From JBOHRN01 sp050732775 (lineage in GTDB: Bacteria > Gemmatimonadota > Gemmatimonadetes > Longimicrobiales > Longimicrobiaceae), in NCBI GenBank assembly GCA_050732775.1, contig JBOHRN010000005.1, positions 1 through 14,848 of the forward strand: a stretch of 14,848 bases of DNA, given 5' to 3'. The position numbers were made by a program, and so were the translations under genes. Below, piece by piece: positions 7,466-14,694 of the stretch (the stretch's first letter is position 1; each line of letters opens with the position of its first letter). The notes beneath the pieces are model-generated. The model saw nothing but the letters and a program-made list of their open reading frames with translations. It was not told the origin of the DNA and made no database searches.

Positions 7466-8455
7466 GTGAAGCGCGCGACCGTACCCCTCGCTCCCGGCCC
7501 GGAGTTCGACCTCATCCGGCGCTTCTTGCGGTACCGCCCGCCGCTAGAAACGAAGGGTGTGCTGGTGGGGCCGGGCGACGACTGTGCCGTGGTCAGGGGA
7601 GACGGCGTCGCGCTGTCGTGCGACGTACAGCTGGAGGGTGTCCACTTCCGACGCGAATGGCTGGCGCCCGGAGAGATCGGCTACCGCTCCGTGGCCGCCG
7701 CCCTCAGCGACCTGGCCGCTACGGCGGCTCGCCCCATAGGGGTGCTGGTCTCTCTGGCGGTGGCCGGTCGCGACGCGGACGGCTTTGCCGCCGCGCTGAT
7801 GGACGGGGCGGGGGAGGCGATCGATCGCTGCGGCGGGGCTTTGCTGGGCGGGAACTTGAGCCGCTCTCCGGGTCCGCTCTTGGTGGGGGTGACGGTTGTC
7901 GGCGAGTGCCCGGAGCCGGTGTTACGAACCGGAGCCAAGGAAGGCGACGAGGTGTGGGTTAGCGGGGAGCTGGGCGGGTCGGCCCTCGCGGTGGCGCTCT
8001 GGCAAGAGGGAGTAGAGCCGCCCGGCCCGGCGCGAGACCGCTTCGTCCGGCCCCGGCCGCGGCTGCGGGAGGCGCTGTGGTTGGCCGGGCGTAAAGTACC
8101 CGCGGCGATGATCGACCTCTCGGACGGGCTGGCCGGCGACGCCGCCCATTTGGCCGCCGCCGGCGGTGTCGCCGTGGTGCTGGAGTGGGACCGGCTACCG
8201 GTCCAACCGTTACTCCGTAGACACGAAGCTAAAGCGCAAGCAGTACTCCGCTTGGCCCTCTCTGGCGGAGAGGATTTCGAGCTTTGTTTTTGCGCCCGGA
8301 AGGGGAGCGTGGAGCCGCACCTGGAAGAGTTCGAGAAAGAGTTCGGCTTGCCCCTTACCCGCGTGGGGCGGGTGGAGGCGGGAGAGGGAGTGGCTCTAGA
8401 CCGGGATGGCGAACGGCAACCGCTCGACTCCGGCGGATACCAACACTTCGGATGA
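7466..8455 (+). CDS. thiL: Thiamine-monophosphate kinase
   Basis: Phosphorylates thiamine monophosphate to thiamine diphosphate with ATP, the last step of cofactor synthesis. 329 residues, PurM-like fold. Markers are GPGDDCAVV (35-43) and SCDVQLEGVHF (51-61) with metal-binding aspartates, SDLAATAARP (81-90), GGN (128-130), GDEVWVSGELGGSA (160-173), MIDLSDGLAGD (215-225) and LSGGEDFELCF (265-275). The start is GTG at 7466. GGAGG ends just one base before it, too close for normal Shine-Dalgarno spacing, so the exact start is less sure. A TTATAC sequence ten bases upstream may be part of a promoter giving a very short leader. The stop overlaps the next ATG (ATGA), indicating translational coupling to plsC. 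Confidence 0.95.
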   Translation: MKRATVPLAPGPEFDLIRRFLRYRPPLETKGVLVGPGDDCAVVRGDGVALSCDVQLEGVHFRREWLAPGEIGYRSVAAALSDLAATAARPIGVLVSLAVAGRDADGFAAALMDGAGEAIDRCGGALLGGNLSRSPGPLLVGVTVVGECPEPVLRTGAKEGDEVWVSGELGGSALAVALWQEGVEPPGPARDRFVRPRPRLREALWLAGRKVPAAMIDLSDGLAGDAAHLAAAGGVAVVLEWDRLPVQPLLRRHEAKAQAVLRLALSGGEDFELCFCARKGSVEPHLEEFEKEFGLPLTRVGRVEAGEGVALDRDGERQPLDSGGYQHFG

Positions 8456-9186
8456 CGGCGGTCTTACGGACCGGCTGGGTGCTGGCCAACCTCGTCTGGG
8501 CAACACTCTTCTTCGCGTCGGTGGTGTTCGTGGCCGCGCTCCTCGGTCACCGGGGCGGCTGTTACGACTGGGTGGCGCGCGGCTGGACGGGCGTGCTCCT
8601 GTGGGCCAGCGGCACCCCGGTGCGGGTAGAGGGCCTCGAGCACGTCTCGGGTGGCGAGGGGCGCGTGGTACTCCCGGCCCACGTCTCCTGGTACGACGTG
8701 TTGGCCATCGCCAACGTCATGCCGGTGCCCTCGCGCTTCGTGGCCAAGAAGGAGTTGGCCAAAATCCCCATCTTTGGGCAGGCTTGGCGGGCGGCCGGAC
8801 ACATCGAGATCGACCGCTCCGACCGGCAGGCAGCCATCGACAGCTTGAACCGGGCCGGCCGCCGCCTCCACGACGAGGGCATCACCGTCATCATATTTCC
8901 CGAGGGAACCCGCTCCCGGAGCGGCCGGTTGCAGAGGTTCAAGAAGGGGGCTTTCATGCTCGCCGCCGAAGCCGGGGTCCCCCTGGTTCCGGCCGTGGTC
9001 GCGGGTAGCTACCGGGTCATGCGCCCGGGCACCTGGCTCATCCACCCGAGACCTCTCACCGTACGCTTTGGCCCGCCGGTCTCGCCTGGCGGCACGGACC
9101 CTGAAGAGATCGACGGGGTTATGAAAGAGGTGCGCAGCGCCCTGCTTCGGTTGGGCGCCGGGGAAGAGCCGCGAGAGGCCCATTGA
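8452..9186 (+). CDS. plsC: 1-acylglycerol-3-phosphate O-acyltransferase (PlsC family)
   Basis: Acylates lysophosphatidic acid to phosphatidic acid at the inner membrane. 244 residues with an N-terminal hydrophobic stretch (about 8-32). Motif I is HVSWYD (77-82), keeping the catalytic H-x4-D spacing but with Ala before His instead of the frequent Asn. Motif II region is FVAKKELAKIPIFGQ (96-110), motif III is FPEGTRS (149-155), and motif IV is VPLVPAVVAG (176-185). All acyltransferase motifs are intact. The start overlaps the thiL stop, and the stop overlaps the TTG start of the next gene. The acyl donor and exact lysolipid cannot be told from sequence; other PlsC-like acyltransferases have the same motifs. 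Confidence 0.93.
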   Translation: MTAVLRTGWVLANLVWATLFFASVVFVAALLGHRGGCYDWVARGWTGVLLWASGTPVRVEGLEHVSGGEGRVVLPAHVSWYDVLAIANVMPVPSRFVAKKELAKIPIFGQAWRAAGHIEIDRSDRQAAIDSLNRAGRRLHDEGITVIIFPEGTRSRSGRLQRFKKGAFMLAAEAGVPLVPAVVAGSYRVMRPGTWLIHPRPLTVRFGPPVSPGGTDPEEIDGVMKEVRSALLRLGAGEEPREAH

Positions 9187-10124
9187 GCCATAGAAATACC
9201 TTATCGGTCATCATTCCGCTCTCGGTTTTACTCGCCGGGTGTGGTGGCGGGGCCGAACTCCGGGGCGAATTCATGCCCGGCACCCTGGACGGAGACTCGG
9301 TCTTCGCTTGGGTGGTGGGCGGTCCCGAGCGGGTGACGGTCGAAGACGGGCGCTTCAAACTGCGCGGCGTCCCTGCCGGCGAGGAGCCCATCGACCTGCG
9401 CTTTTCGAACGGCTCCGAGAGTGCGCGCATGCATCTCTTGGGGGTGGATGGCTCCCTGGCCATGAGCGGTGTCTGGGTAGACGGTTCCAGCGGACTCGCC
9501 TTCCCCTCGGCGGTGGCTCTGGATGGCGACCGGGTGGTCCTGGTCAACGGGCTCCGTTTCGCCGATCTCTCCGCTGTTCCGGACCCGGTGGAGGTCGAAG
9601 GGGAGGTGCTGGGCGCGGCGTCCGGGGTGCTGGCGGTCCGCCCCGAAGACGAAGCGCTTCCGGACCTGTTCGCAGTGATCGATGAAGCCACCGAGGTGTC
9701 CGATGCCTCCGGCGGTTCCCTCTCGCCCGGCCGGCTGGAGCGGGGAGACCGGGTGCTGATGGAGGCCGCGCGGAGCGGCTCCCGGCTGCGGGCGCTACGG
9801 GTAGTGTTTTTGAACGGGGCTCCGGCTCCGGCTGTGGACGACGCCCCACCGCCCGCCGCGCGATCCGAACCGCCCTCCATCTTGCCCATACTGGACGACG
9901 ACGGTGCACAAGGTGGTGGTGATGATGATGATGATGAAAGGGAAGAGCGCGAGGAAGACGAACCCGAAGAGGACGAAGACGAGGCCCGGCCACCGCCGCG
10001 GCCCGGGCGTGAAGACGGCCGCCCTCGCCTACCCGCCGACGAGGTCGATGATTGGCTGGAGAAACAGCGCGAGCGGCTGAGGGAGATGCGCGAGCGCGCG
10101 CGCGAACGGCGCAACCCTGACTGA
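9183..10124 (+). CDS. Predicted lipoprotein with DUF5666-like domain and acidic low-complexity tail
   Basis: 313 residues from a TTG start overlapping the plsC stop. The N-terminus is a lipoprotein signal (MSHRNTLSVIIPLSVLLAGC, Cys20 in an LAGC lipobox). The middle part is beta-rich; the segment from VEVEGEVLGAASGVLAV through LERGDRVLMEAARSGSRLRALRV resembles DUF5666-type small beta domains, a tentative call. Then comes a Pro/Ala linker and a highly acidic run including DDDDDEREEREEDEPEEDED (about 247-266), ending in a basic helix (about 285-313, EKQRERLREMRERARERR) that could form a coiled coil. Function is unknown; the opposite-charge tail might bind cations or a partner protein. It should be a substrate of the Lgt encoded upstream. 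Its stop abuts the opposing kinase stop with no base between. Confidence 0.8.
   Translation: MSHRNTLSVIIPLSVLLAGCGGGAELRGEFMPGTLDGDSVFAWVVGGPERVTVEDGRFKLRGVPAGEEPIDLRFSNGSESARMHLLGVDGSLAMSGVWVDGSSGLAFPSAVALDGDRVVLVNGLRFADLSAVPDPVEVEGEVLGAASGVLAVRPEDEALPDLFAVIDEATEVSDASGGSLSPGRLERGDRVLMEAARSGSRLRALRVVFLNGAPAPAVDDAPPPAARSEPPSILPILDDDGAQGGGDDDDDEREEREEDEPEEDEDEARPPPRPGREDGRPRLPADEVDDWLEKQRERLREMRERARERRNPD
9921..9936 (+). repeat. GAT trinucleotide repeat in the lipoprotein gene
   Basis: Five in-frame GAT codons in a row, then GAA, encode the Asp run of the acidic tail. Identical codons in tandem are prone to slippage, which would change the run length without shifting frame. On the opposite strand the same tract reads as a His run in a non-genuine frame. 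Confidence 0.75.
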
Positions 10125-11702
10125 CTACACTTCTTCCCGTTCCGAGCGGACCACCGTCTCGTCGTCCTCGCCCACCACCAGCCACCGTCCCCCCCGCAGT
10201 TCGAGCAGGTACTCGGTGGTGGCCTCCCCGCTCCACTCCTCCTCGGGCCCCTTGAAGTCCCACGTCTTGTCTACCAGGGCCCGCGCCCGCCCCGGCCGTG
10301 GAAAGGTAACCGCCCGGCGGCCGAGCTCCATCTCCACCTGGTCGTAGCTCTCCCTGGCCGAGACCCGGTCGGCCCGCAGCTCCTCCCTGGTATATCCTGG
10401 CTGGTTGTAGAAATCGACCCGGCTTGCGTAGTGGGACAGGTGCCGGCCGAGGTCTCCGTCCAGCCAGGCCCGATTCAAGTCGGCGATCACCCGCTGGACG
10501 TCTTGTGCGGCGTCGGGCCCCTGTTCGGGGGTCGTTTCCTCTATGAGGCGCGAAGAGACCGACGCCTGTAACTCCCGTACGGTTTCGGGAGTGGGCTCCA
10601 CCTCCGGGGGAAGGTCTCCGCCCCGCCCCTGCGCGATCAGCCAGAGCGCGGCGCCCACCAGCAGTACGGTGGCCGCACCGGCGGCCAGAGCGGCGCGGTT
10701 GGGGCCGCCCCACCCGCGCCGAGGCCGGTGCGGGCGCGTGCGAGGCGGGGTGGCGGGGGGTGGGGCCGCCAACGTCTCGTCTTCGGCCGGAGCCGCCGCC
10801 ACGGTGGCCTCTGCTCCGGCTTCGGCCGCTTCGGTAAGGGCTTCGGCGAAGTCCGCGGCCGAGCCCGGCCGCCCGGCCGGATCCGGCTTGAGAGCCCAGC
10901 CGATCACGCTCTGGAGCGGTCCGGGTACGGCGGCCCACCTTTCGCTCTGCTTGGGCGGGACGGGTTCGCCACGGGCTAGCTGCTCCCTTTCGTTATCCCC
11001 GAACGGCCTCTCCCCGGTGAGCAGTTCGTACGCTACCAAGCCGAGCTGAAAAACGTCCGAGGCCGGGGTCAGGGTCCGCTCCGGGTCGAGCTGTTCGGGC
11101 GAGGCGTAGGCCGGAGAGTGGGGCTTGTGCCCGGCCACGGTGAGGTCTTCCTCGGCCTCTCCCTCGGTTTGCAGCGCCTTGGCGATGCCGAAGTCCAGGA
11201 TGCGTACCGAGCGGATCGGCTCGCCCGGCTTACCCTCCAGGAAAACGTTTCCCGGCTTGACGTCCCGGTGAACTATGCCGGCGGCGTGACCGGCGGCCAC
11301 CCCGCGCGCCGCCTCGAGCAGGACGCGAGCTGCCTCCGCCTGCTCGAAGCGCTCGCCGGCGGCCAGGGCGTCCTTGAGGTCGCGGCCACGCATACGCTCC
11401 ATCACGATGAAGTCGAGGTCCAGCTCTTCGTCCGTGCCGTAATCGTAAACCTGGACCACGTTGGGGTGGTGGGGGATGCCCGCCGATGAAGCGGCCTCGC
11501 GCCGGAGCCGCTCGCGCAGGTGGTCGCGGGTGGCGTCGTCGGTGCCCGCCGAGAGAGAGATCACCTTGACCGCCACCTCCCGGCCCAGCCGTTCGTCCTT
11601 GGCCTTGTACACCACGCTCATCCCGCCCCGCCCGAGCGTCTCGGCGACGGTGTAGCGCCCCCCCAGGGAGCGACCGATCAGGAGTTCGTCGAAGCCGGCC
11701 AT
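10125..11702 (-). CDS. Membrane Ser/Thr protein kinase with extracytoplasmic NTF2-like domain
   Basis: 525 residues. A Hanks-type kinase fills about 17-295: glycine loop LGRGGMSVVY (23-32), ATP Lys46, HRDVKPGN (145-152), DFG (170-172), SPAYASPEQL (196-205) and DVFQLGLVAYELLTGERPF (216-234), so catalysis should be intact. An Ala/Pro-rich juxtamembrane part ends in a basic patch. One transmembrane helix (about 337-357) leads to an outer domain. Its C-terminal part (about 403-515) has the NTF2/SnoaL pattern: DLNRAWLDGDLGRHLSHYAS, then TREELRADR, ending ELRGGRWLVVGE. This resembles the Cds6-like NTF2 domains known at the ends of some L,D-transpeptidases, by eye only. PASTA repeats are absent. The start ATG directly follows the stop of the upstream L,D-transpeptidase (TGAATG), so the two are co-translated and probably act in one envelope pathway. 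Confidence 0.93.
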   Translation of the reverse strand: MAGFDELLIGRSLGGRYTVAETLGRGGMSVVYKAKDERLGREVAVKVISLSAGTDDATRDHLRERLRREAASSAGIPHHPNVVQVYDYGTDEELDLDFIVMERMRGRDLKDALAAGERFEQAEAARVLLEAARGVAAGHAAGIVHRDVKPGNVFLEGKPGEPIRSVRILDFGIAKALQTEGEAEEDLTVAGHKPHSPAYASPEQLDPERTLTPASDVFQLGLVAYELLTGERPFGDNEREQLARGEPVPPKQSERWAAVPGPLQSVIGWALKPDPAGRPGSAADFAEALTEAAEAGAEATVAAAPAEDETLAAPPPATPPRTRPHRPRRGWGGPNRAALAAGAATVLLVGAALWLIAQGRGGDLPPEVEPTPETVRELQASVSSRLIEETTPEQGPDAAQDVQRVIADLNRAWLDGDLGRHLSHYASRVDFYNQPGYTREELRADRVSARESYDQVEMELGRRAVTFPRPGRARALVDKTWDFKGPEEEWSGEATTEYLLELRGGRWLVVGEDDETVVRSEREEV

Positions 11703-12860
11703 TCAGGTGTCCCTGAACAGGACCGGCACCCCCTCTCCGATCCTGCGCCCCAGGAAGCGGGCGTCCCAGTTGGTGAGCCGGATGCAACCGGAAGAGGTCG
11801 CGTAGCCGATGGACGACGGGTCACTGGTGCCGTGGATGCCGTAGTGCTCCTTGGACAGCGCCATCCACACCACGCCCACCGCGTTGTTGGGGCCGGGGGG
11901 GATCTTGGCGTCAGGGTCGTTGGGGTCTTCGCCGGTGAGGAGCTCGGGCTGGTAGTGCCACCACGGTTCCTCGGTGATCGAGACCACCCGGTAGCGTCCG
12001 TCCGGGGAGGGGTTGTACTGGGAGCCGAGCGTGGAGGGGAAGTGGAAGAGGAGCTCGCCGCTCTCTCCCTCGGCGTGGAGGTAGCCGCCGCCGTCGGAGA
12101 CCACCAGCCGACCGACGCGGGCAGCGCTTGCCGCGGCCGGGTCGCGCACGTTGGGCACTGAAATCGTCTGCCCGGCGCGGAGACTGTTGAGAGCCCGGCC
12201 CGGATTCAGCTTCTCCAGCAGCTCCGGGGTGGCGTGGAACGTCTCTGCCAGCTTCTCGCCCAGGGATTCGTAGCACATACACTCGAGTTCGGCCTGGTCG
12301 TAGATGTCTTCGGGGATGTCCACGAACGGACCGGCCACTTCGCCGGCCGTGAGCCGGTGGGCGCGGACCAGCCGCCCGGGGTCGCCGCCGCGCCCCGCCA
12401 GCCGCTCGAAGGTAACGGAGTCGACCACCCCCGTGGCCGGGAGCCCCTCCCGCCTCTGGAACCAGTACACCGCCTTCTCGGTGTTCTTGCCCCAGCGTCC
12501 GTCCATCACCCCGGGCGAGAAAAAGGCGCGGTCCAGGAGGATCTGTACCCGCAGCACCGACGGCCCGGCCACGTCGCCGCTCACCGGTAGAACGGTGGAA
12601 GCCCCGTTCACGCGCCCCGGGCTGATCTCTTCCCAGCCCTCGGGAAATGGGGTGGTGTCTCCGTACGCCACCGTGGTGTCGATTTGCACGTACCTCTTCC
12701 AAGAGGGGTCGAGCCGCCCCCGCTCCAACTCCTCCCGCGAGAGCCGCTGGTCGCGGCCCCGGGGCGCGACCCCCTCGGGCCCGGCTTCATCCCGGTCGCA
12801 CCCGGAGAGCAGCGGGGCGGCCAGGATCAGGGCCGGTACGGCCAGTGTAAGTGTACGCAT
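11703..12860 (-). CDS. L,D-transpeptidase lipoprotein with peptidoglycan-binding and LysM-like modules
   Basis: Forms 3-3 peptidoglycan crosslinks or attaches proteins to the wall from the periplasmic side. 385 residues with a lipoprotein signal ending LLSGC (Cys21). About 101-155 is a peptidoglycan-binding-1 domain (VLRVQILLDRAFFSPG, DGRWGKNTEKAVYWFQRREG). About 195-238 is LysM-like (LGEKLAETFHATPELLEKLN, then LRAGQTISVPNV). The YkuD catalytic domain fills about 250-383, with GIHGT (His343) and SSGCIRL (nucleophile Cys359) intact. A Cys pair at 194/196 is unusual. Outer-membrane lipoprotein placement is likely but not provable here. The ATG lies immediately after a good promoter, implying a leaderless message. 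First gene of an operon with the kinase; it diverges from tRNA-Ser. Confidence 0.95.
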   Translation of the reverse strand: MRTLTLAVPALILAAPLLSGCDRDEAGPEGVAPRGRDQRLSREELERGRLDPSWKRYVQIDTTVAYGDTTPFPEGWEEISPGRVNGASTVLPVSGDVAGPSVLRVQILLDRAFFSPGVMDGRWGKNTEKAVYWFQRREGLPATGVVDSVTFERLAGRGGDPGRLVRAHRLTAGEVAGPFVDIPEDIYDQAELECMCYESLGEKLAETFHATPELLEKLNPGRALNSLRAGQTISVPNVRDPAAASAARVGRLVVSDGGGYLHAEGESGELLFHFPSTLGSQYNPSPDGRYRVVSITEEPWWHYQPELLTGEDPNDPDAKIPPGPNNAVGVVWMALSKEHYGIHGTSDPSSIGYATSSGCIRLTNWDARFLGRRIGEGVPVLFRDT

Positions 12861-12867
12861 GATATCT

Positions 12868-12895
12868 GTTATAAGGGACCGGGCCGAGTCGGCAA
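12868..12895 (-). promoter_or_regulatory. Sigma-70-like promoter of the transpeptidase-kinase operon
   Basis: Read on the minus strand, the -35 element is TTGCCG (12895-12890, four of six bases of TTGACA), the spacer is 16 bp, and the -10 is TATAAC (12873-12868, five of six). The expected transcription start is 12861 or 12860, the base before or the A of the ATG. There is no room for a Shine-Dalgarno site, so the mRNA should be leaderless. Confidence 0.6.
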
Positions 12896-12944
12896 GCGCA
12901 AGCCGTGTGCCCGGGTTGACTGGGGAGGCAGTATTACTGAAGTT

Positions 12945-14567
12945 TCAAAGCGGGTGGGTGTAAAGCCCGCCACTCGGAGGGTTGGCAGAACGGCTATTGC
13001 ACCGGTCTTGAAAACCGGCGGGCGCAAGCCCTTCGGGGTTCGAATCCCCGGCCCTCCGCATTTTATCCAAATCCCGATTTTGGGAGGAGGTTGCCTCGGC
13101 GCCACGCGCCTCGGCAGGCGCGCGAAGCGCGCCAAAGGTTGATTCTGCAAGGATTCGCCATGCTCCGCGTGGCGTGAATGAAAGCGCGCGGTTTTGAATC
13201 AGGAAGTTCGAACCGACTTTTTTGAAGCAATCGCGGAGCGATTGCGGATTTTCATCTTTTGCCAAAATTTTGGCTTGTTTGCTCTGCAAAATGAAACGGG
13301 TCGCCAGTTCGAACCGATTATTTGCTTTTTGCTCAAAAGCCGTCAATTTGTCTTTGAGAGATTGCTTTTGGTTGACGAGCCTGTTCCTTGCGGTCTGATA
13401 CTCGGCAAGCGTTAGGGCGTTTTCAAGATAAGCGGTCATCAGTTTATCCAGCTTCTCGTCAACGCCTGCAATCTCATTTTTTATTTTTTGAGCAAAAAGC
13501 TCCGATGATTGAGCGATCTCCGTTTTCTCTTTTTCAAGTTCGCCGGTCATCCAGTCCGCCCAATCATCGGGCAAAGAAACTTTTTGGAGTTCATTTTGAA
13601 TTGAGGAAATGATGGCGTCCTCCCGAACATATCTTTGCGAGCAAGGATTTTTCCGTTTTGTACATCGCAAATAGTTATGTCCTTTTTGTGTTTCGGTAGT
13701 GATAAAACAACCACACTCTCCACAACGGAAAAATCCTCTGTACGCGTAGGGTTTAAGCTCCTTTGTTTTCGGCTTTGATTTTCTCGCCATCACTTCCTGC
13801 ACTTCGTCAAAAAGTTTCTTTGTGATAATCGGTTCGTGCTTACCCTCATAAAATTCGCCATTGTAGCGGATAAGGCCGTAGTAAAAGGGGTTTTTGAGCA
13901 GATATTGAAAGTTTGAAATAGAAAGCTCTCCATCGCGTCGTCCTTTCAGTCCGAGGTCATTGATAATCTTTCGGAGCTGGGCGAGTGTATGGTTTCCGGT
14001 GGCGTAGGCCTCAAATGTCTTTTTGATAAACGGAGATTTTTCTTTATCAACACTGATATTTTTTGTCGCTTTATCATTGAGATAACCAAGCGGAGCCATT
14101 TGAGGCCATAAGCCATTTTTCAGTTTCTGCCGGTGTCCGCGCTTTATGTTTTCCGAAAGATTATCAATGTAGTATTTGCTCTGCGAGAACGCGATGGAGA
14201 GCATAAACTTTCCCTGCGGAGTTGAATCAAACCAAAAAGTCGGGAATTTTAGATCGGCAATTTTTCCAGTATCAACGAGATAAATAATTTTCCCACCATC
14301 AACGGAATTTCGCGCCAACCTGTCGGGATGCCATGCTAAAATTCCCGATGCTTCTCCTTTTTCAATACGCGCAATCATGTCGCCAAAAACTGGCCGACCC
14401 GGAATCTTGGCGGTTTGTTTTTCCACAAGCACATCAACAACTTCAAGCTGTTCTTTTTTAGCCAGTTCGCGGAGTTCGGCCAGTTGGTCCGCAATACTGC
14501 GGACTTGGCGATCCTCTGTGTCCGTTGATTTGCGCGTATAGATGAAAAACTTTTTGGTTTGATTCAT
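12945..14567 (-). CDS. Large serine recombinase; frame reads through antisense tRNA-Ser at the C-terminus
   Basis: Site-specific DNA recombinase, 540 residues as an open frame. The resolvase catalytic domain occupies about 6-145: FFIYTRKSTDTEDRQ with nucleophile Ser14, QLAELRELAKKE, and ILAWHPDRLARNSVDGGKI (76-94, active-site Arg). The recombinase DNA-binding domain follows (about 155-265: PLGYLNDKATKN, SNFQYLLKNPFYYGLIRYNG). Next are a zinc ribbon (Cys282, Cys285, Cys302, Cys309) and a coiled coil (about 342-415). Residues 453-481 are encoded in the 87-bp inverted repeat, and residues 504-531 are merely the antisense of tRNA-Ser, so the natural end is probably around residue 450-500. I recall the N-terminal half as similar in style to recombinases common in Patescibacteria genomes, unverified. 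The start ATG at 14565-14567 has only a weak GAG upstream. It appears catalytically intact. Confidence 0.9.
   Translation of the reverse strand: MNQTKKFFIYTRKSTDTEDRQVRSIADQLAELRELAKKEQLEVVDVLVEKQTAKIPGRPVFGDMIARIEKGEASGILAWHPDRLARNSVDGGKIIYLVDTGKIADLKFPTFWFDSTPQGKFMLSIAFSQSKYYIDNLSENIKRGHRQKLKNGLWPQMAPLGYLNDKATKNISVDKEKSPFIKKTFEAYATGNHTLAQLRKIINDLGLKGRRDGELSISNFQYLLKNPFYYGLIRYNGEFYEGKHEPIITKKLFDEVQEVMARKSKPKTKELKPYAYRGFFRCGECGCFITTETQKGHNYLRCTKRKNPCSQRYVREDAIISSIQNELQKVSLPDDWADWMTGELEKEKTEIAQSSELFAQKIKNEIAGVDEKLDKLMTAYLENALTLAEYQTARNRLVNQKQSLKDKLTAFEQKANNRFELATRFILQSKQAKILAKDENPQSLRDCFKKVGSNFLIQNRALSFTPRGAWRILAESTFGALRAPAEARGAEATSSQNRDLDKMRRAGDSNPEGLAPAGFQDRCNSRSANPPSGGLYTHPL
12976..13058 (+). 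tRNA. tRNA-Ser, anticodon TGA
   Basis: Acceptor GGAGGGT (12976-12982) pairs with GCCCTCC (13051-13057), discriminator G at 13058. The anticodon stem CCGGT/ACCGG holds loop CTTGAAA with anticodon TGA. A long variable arm (GCGGGCGCAAGCCCTTC region) and the T arm GGGG-TTCGAAT-CCCC follow, as expected for serine tRNA. CCA is not encoded; the sequence continues CATTTT. High-GC composition fits the host side. It marks the border to the AT-richer segment, and a recombinase frame runs across it in antisense. Confidence 0.96.
13106..13133. repeat. Two overlapping GC-rich hairpins next to tRNA-Ser
   Basis: GCGCCT-CGGC-AGGCGC (13106-13121) overlaps GGCGCGC-GAA-GCGCGCC (13117-13133). Just upstream, GCCTCGGC occurs twice (13093-13100 and 13108-13115). 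The hairpins lie within the open recombinase frame but beyond its recognisable domains. There is no T run, so they do not form a standard terminator. Confidence 0.7.
13124..13210. repeat. Left arm of 87-bp perfect inverted repeat
   Basis: Every base is complementary to 14848-14762 (position p pairs with 27972 minus p; checked across all 87). Matching fails at 13211. Homology then resumes in inverted form at 13212-13224 and 13257-13273. On the minus strand this arm encodes recombinase residues about 453-481 (SNFLIQNR...ESTFGAL). It contains the imperfect hairpin GCCATGC-TCC-GCGTGGC (13157-13173). Whether the repeat continues left of 13124 cannot be known because the partner reaches the window end. 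Confidence 0.95.
13227..13245. repeat. Short palindrome GCAATCGC-GGA-GCGATTGC
   Basis: Eight-bp perfect arms with a 3-base loop. It lies inside a 32-base stretch (13225-13256) that is missing from the inverted copy at 14716/14717. In the recombinase it encodes part of PQSLRDC, so it is read in frame. Confidence 0.85.
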
Positions 14568-14575
14568 ATTTGCTC

Positions 14576-14639
14576 AAAAACCCAAAAGGGCGACCCTGTT
14601 GCACCAACTTACCCGAAGGCAAATTGAACAGAATCGCCC
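14576..14639 (-). terminator. Terminator-like hairpin ahead of the recombinase
   Basis: On the minus strand, the 13-pair stem A (26-base loop) is followed directly by TTTTGGGTTTTT (14587-14576), ending eight bases before the recombinase ATG. The U run is broken by GGG and the loop is long, so terminator strength is uncertain. Its place between a predicted promoter and the ATG fits attenuation. Confidence 0.45.
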
Positions 14640-14690
14640 GTCTGGATGCTCAAGCAAAATAAATGCCTTACGGGGATTAAGTTGGTGCAA
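14588..14690 (-). promoter_or_regulatory. Structured recombinase leader with competing or pseudoknotted stems
   Basis: Read as minus-strand RNA. Stem B is UUGCACCAACUUA (14690-14678) with UAAGUUGGUGCAA (14611-14599), 13 pairs. Stem C continues it: CCCG-U-AAGGCA (14674-14664) with UGCCUUCGGG (14621-14612). Stem A is GGGCGAUUCUGUU (14639-14627) with AACAGGGUCGCCC (14600-14588), 13 pairs including two U-G wobbles that exist only on this strand. The 5' arm of A lies in the loop of B/C, while its 3' arm is outside and shares two bases with B. The stems therefore exclude each other or form a pseudoknot. Alternatives are a riboswitch-like attenuator, a protein-responsive leader, or a DNA attachment site (52-bp imperfect palindrome 14588-14639). 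I do not recognise a known riboswitch class. Confidence 0.6.
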
Positions 14691-14694
14691 ATTC

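Noticed and set aside
9119..10938. Long minus-strand open frames across the lipoprotein and kinase region, one with a run of histidines
   Set aside because: The His run is the complement of the GAT repeat. The frames are Arg/Ser/Pro-rich, as expected from antisense of GC-rich genes, and they overlap genes with clear families.
12916..12944. TTGACT at 12916-12921 as -35 of a tRNA-Ser promoter
   Set aside because: No acceptable -10 lies 16-18 bases downstream; the nearby TATTAC is only 10 bases away.
13062..13090. CCCGATTTTGGG after tRNA-Ser as its terminator
   Set aside because: Stem of only three bases and no T run after it; followed by GGAGG.
13203..13213. GTTCGAAC at the edge of the repeat arm as a tRNA T-loop remnant, possibly an att core
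   Set aside because: The eight bases are explained by the recombinase codons for Gly-Ser-Asn, and no flanking T-stem or acceptor sequence is present.
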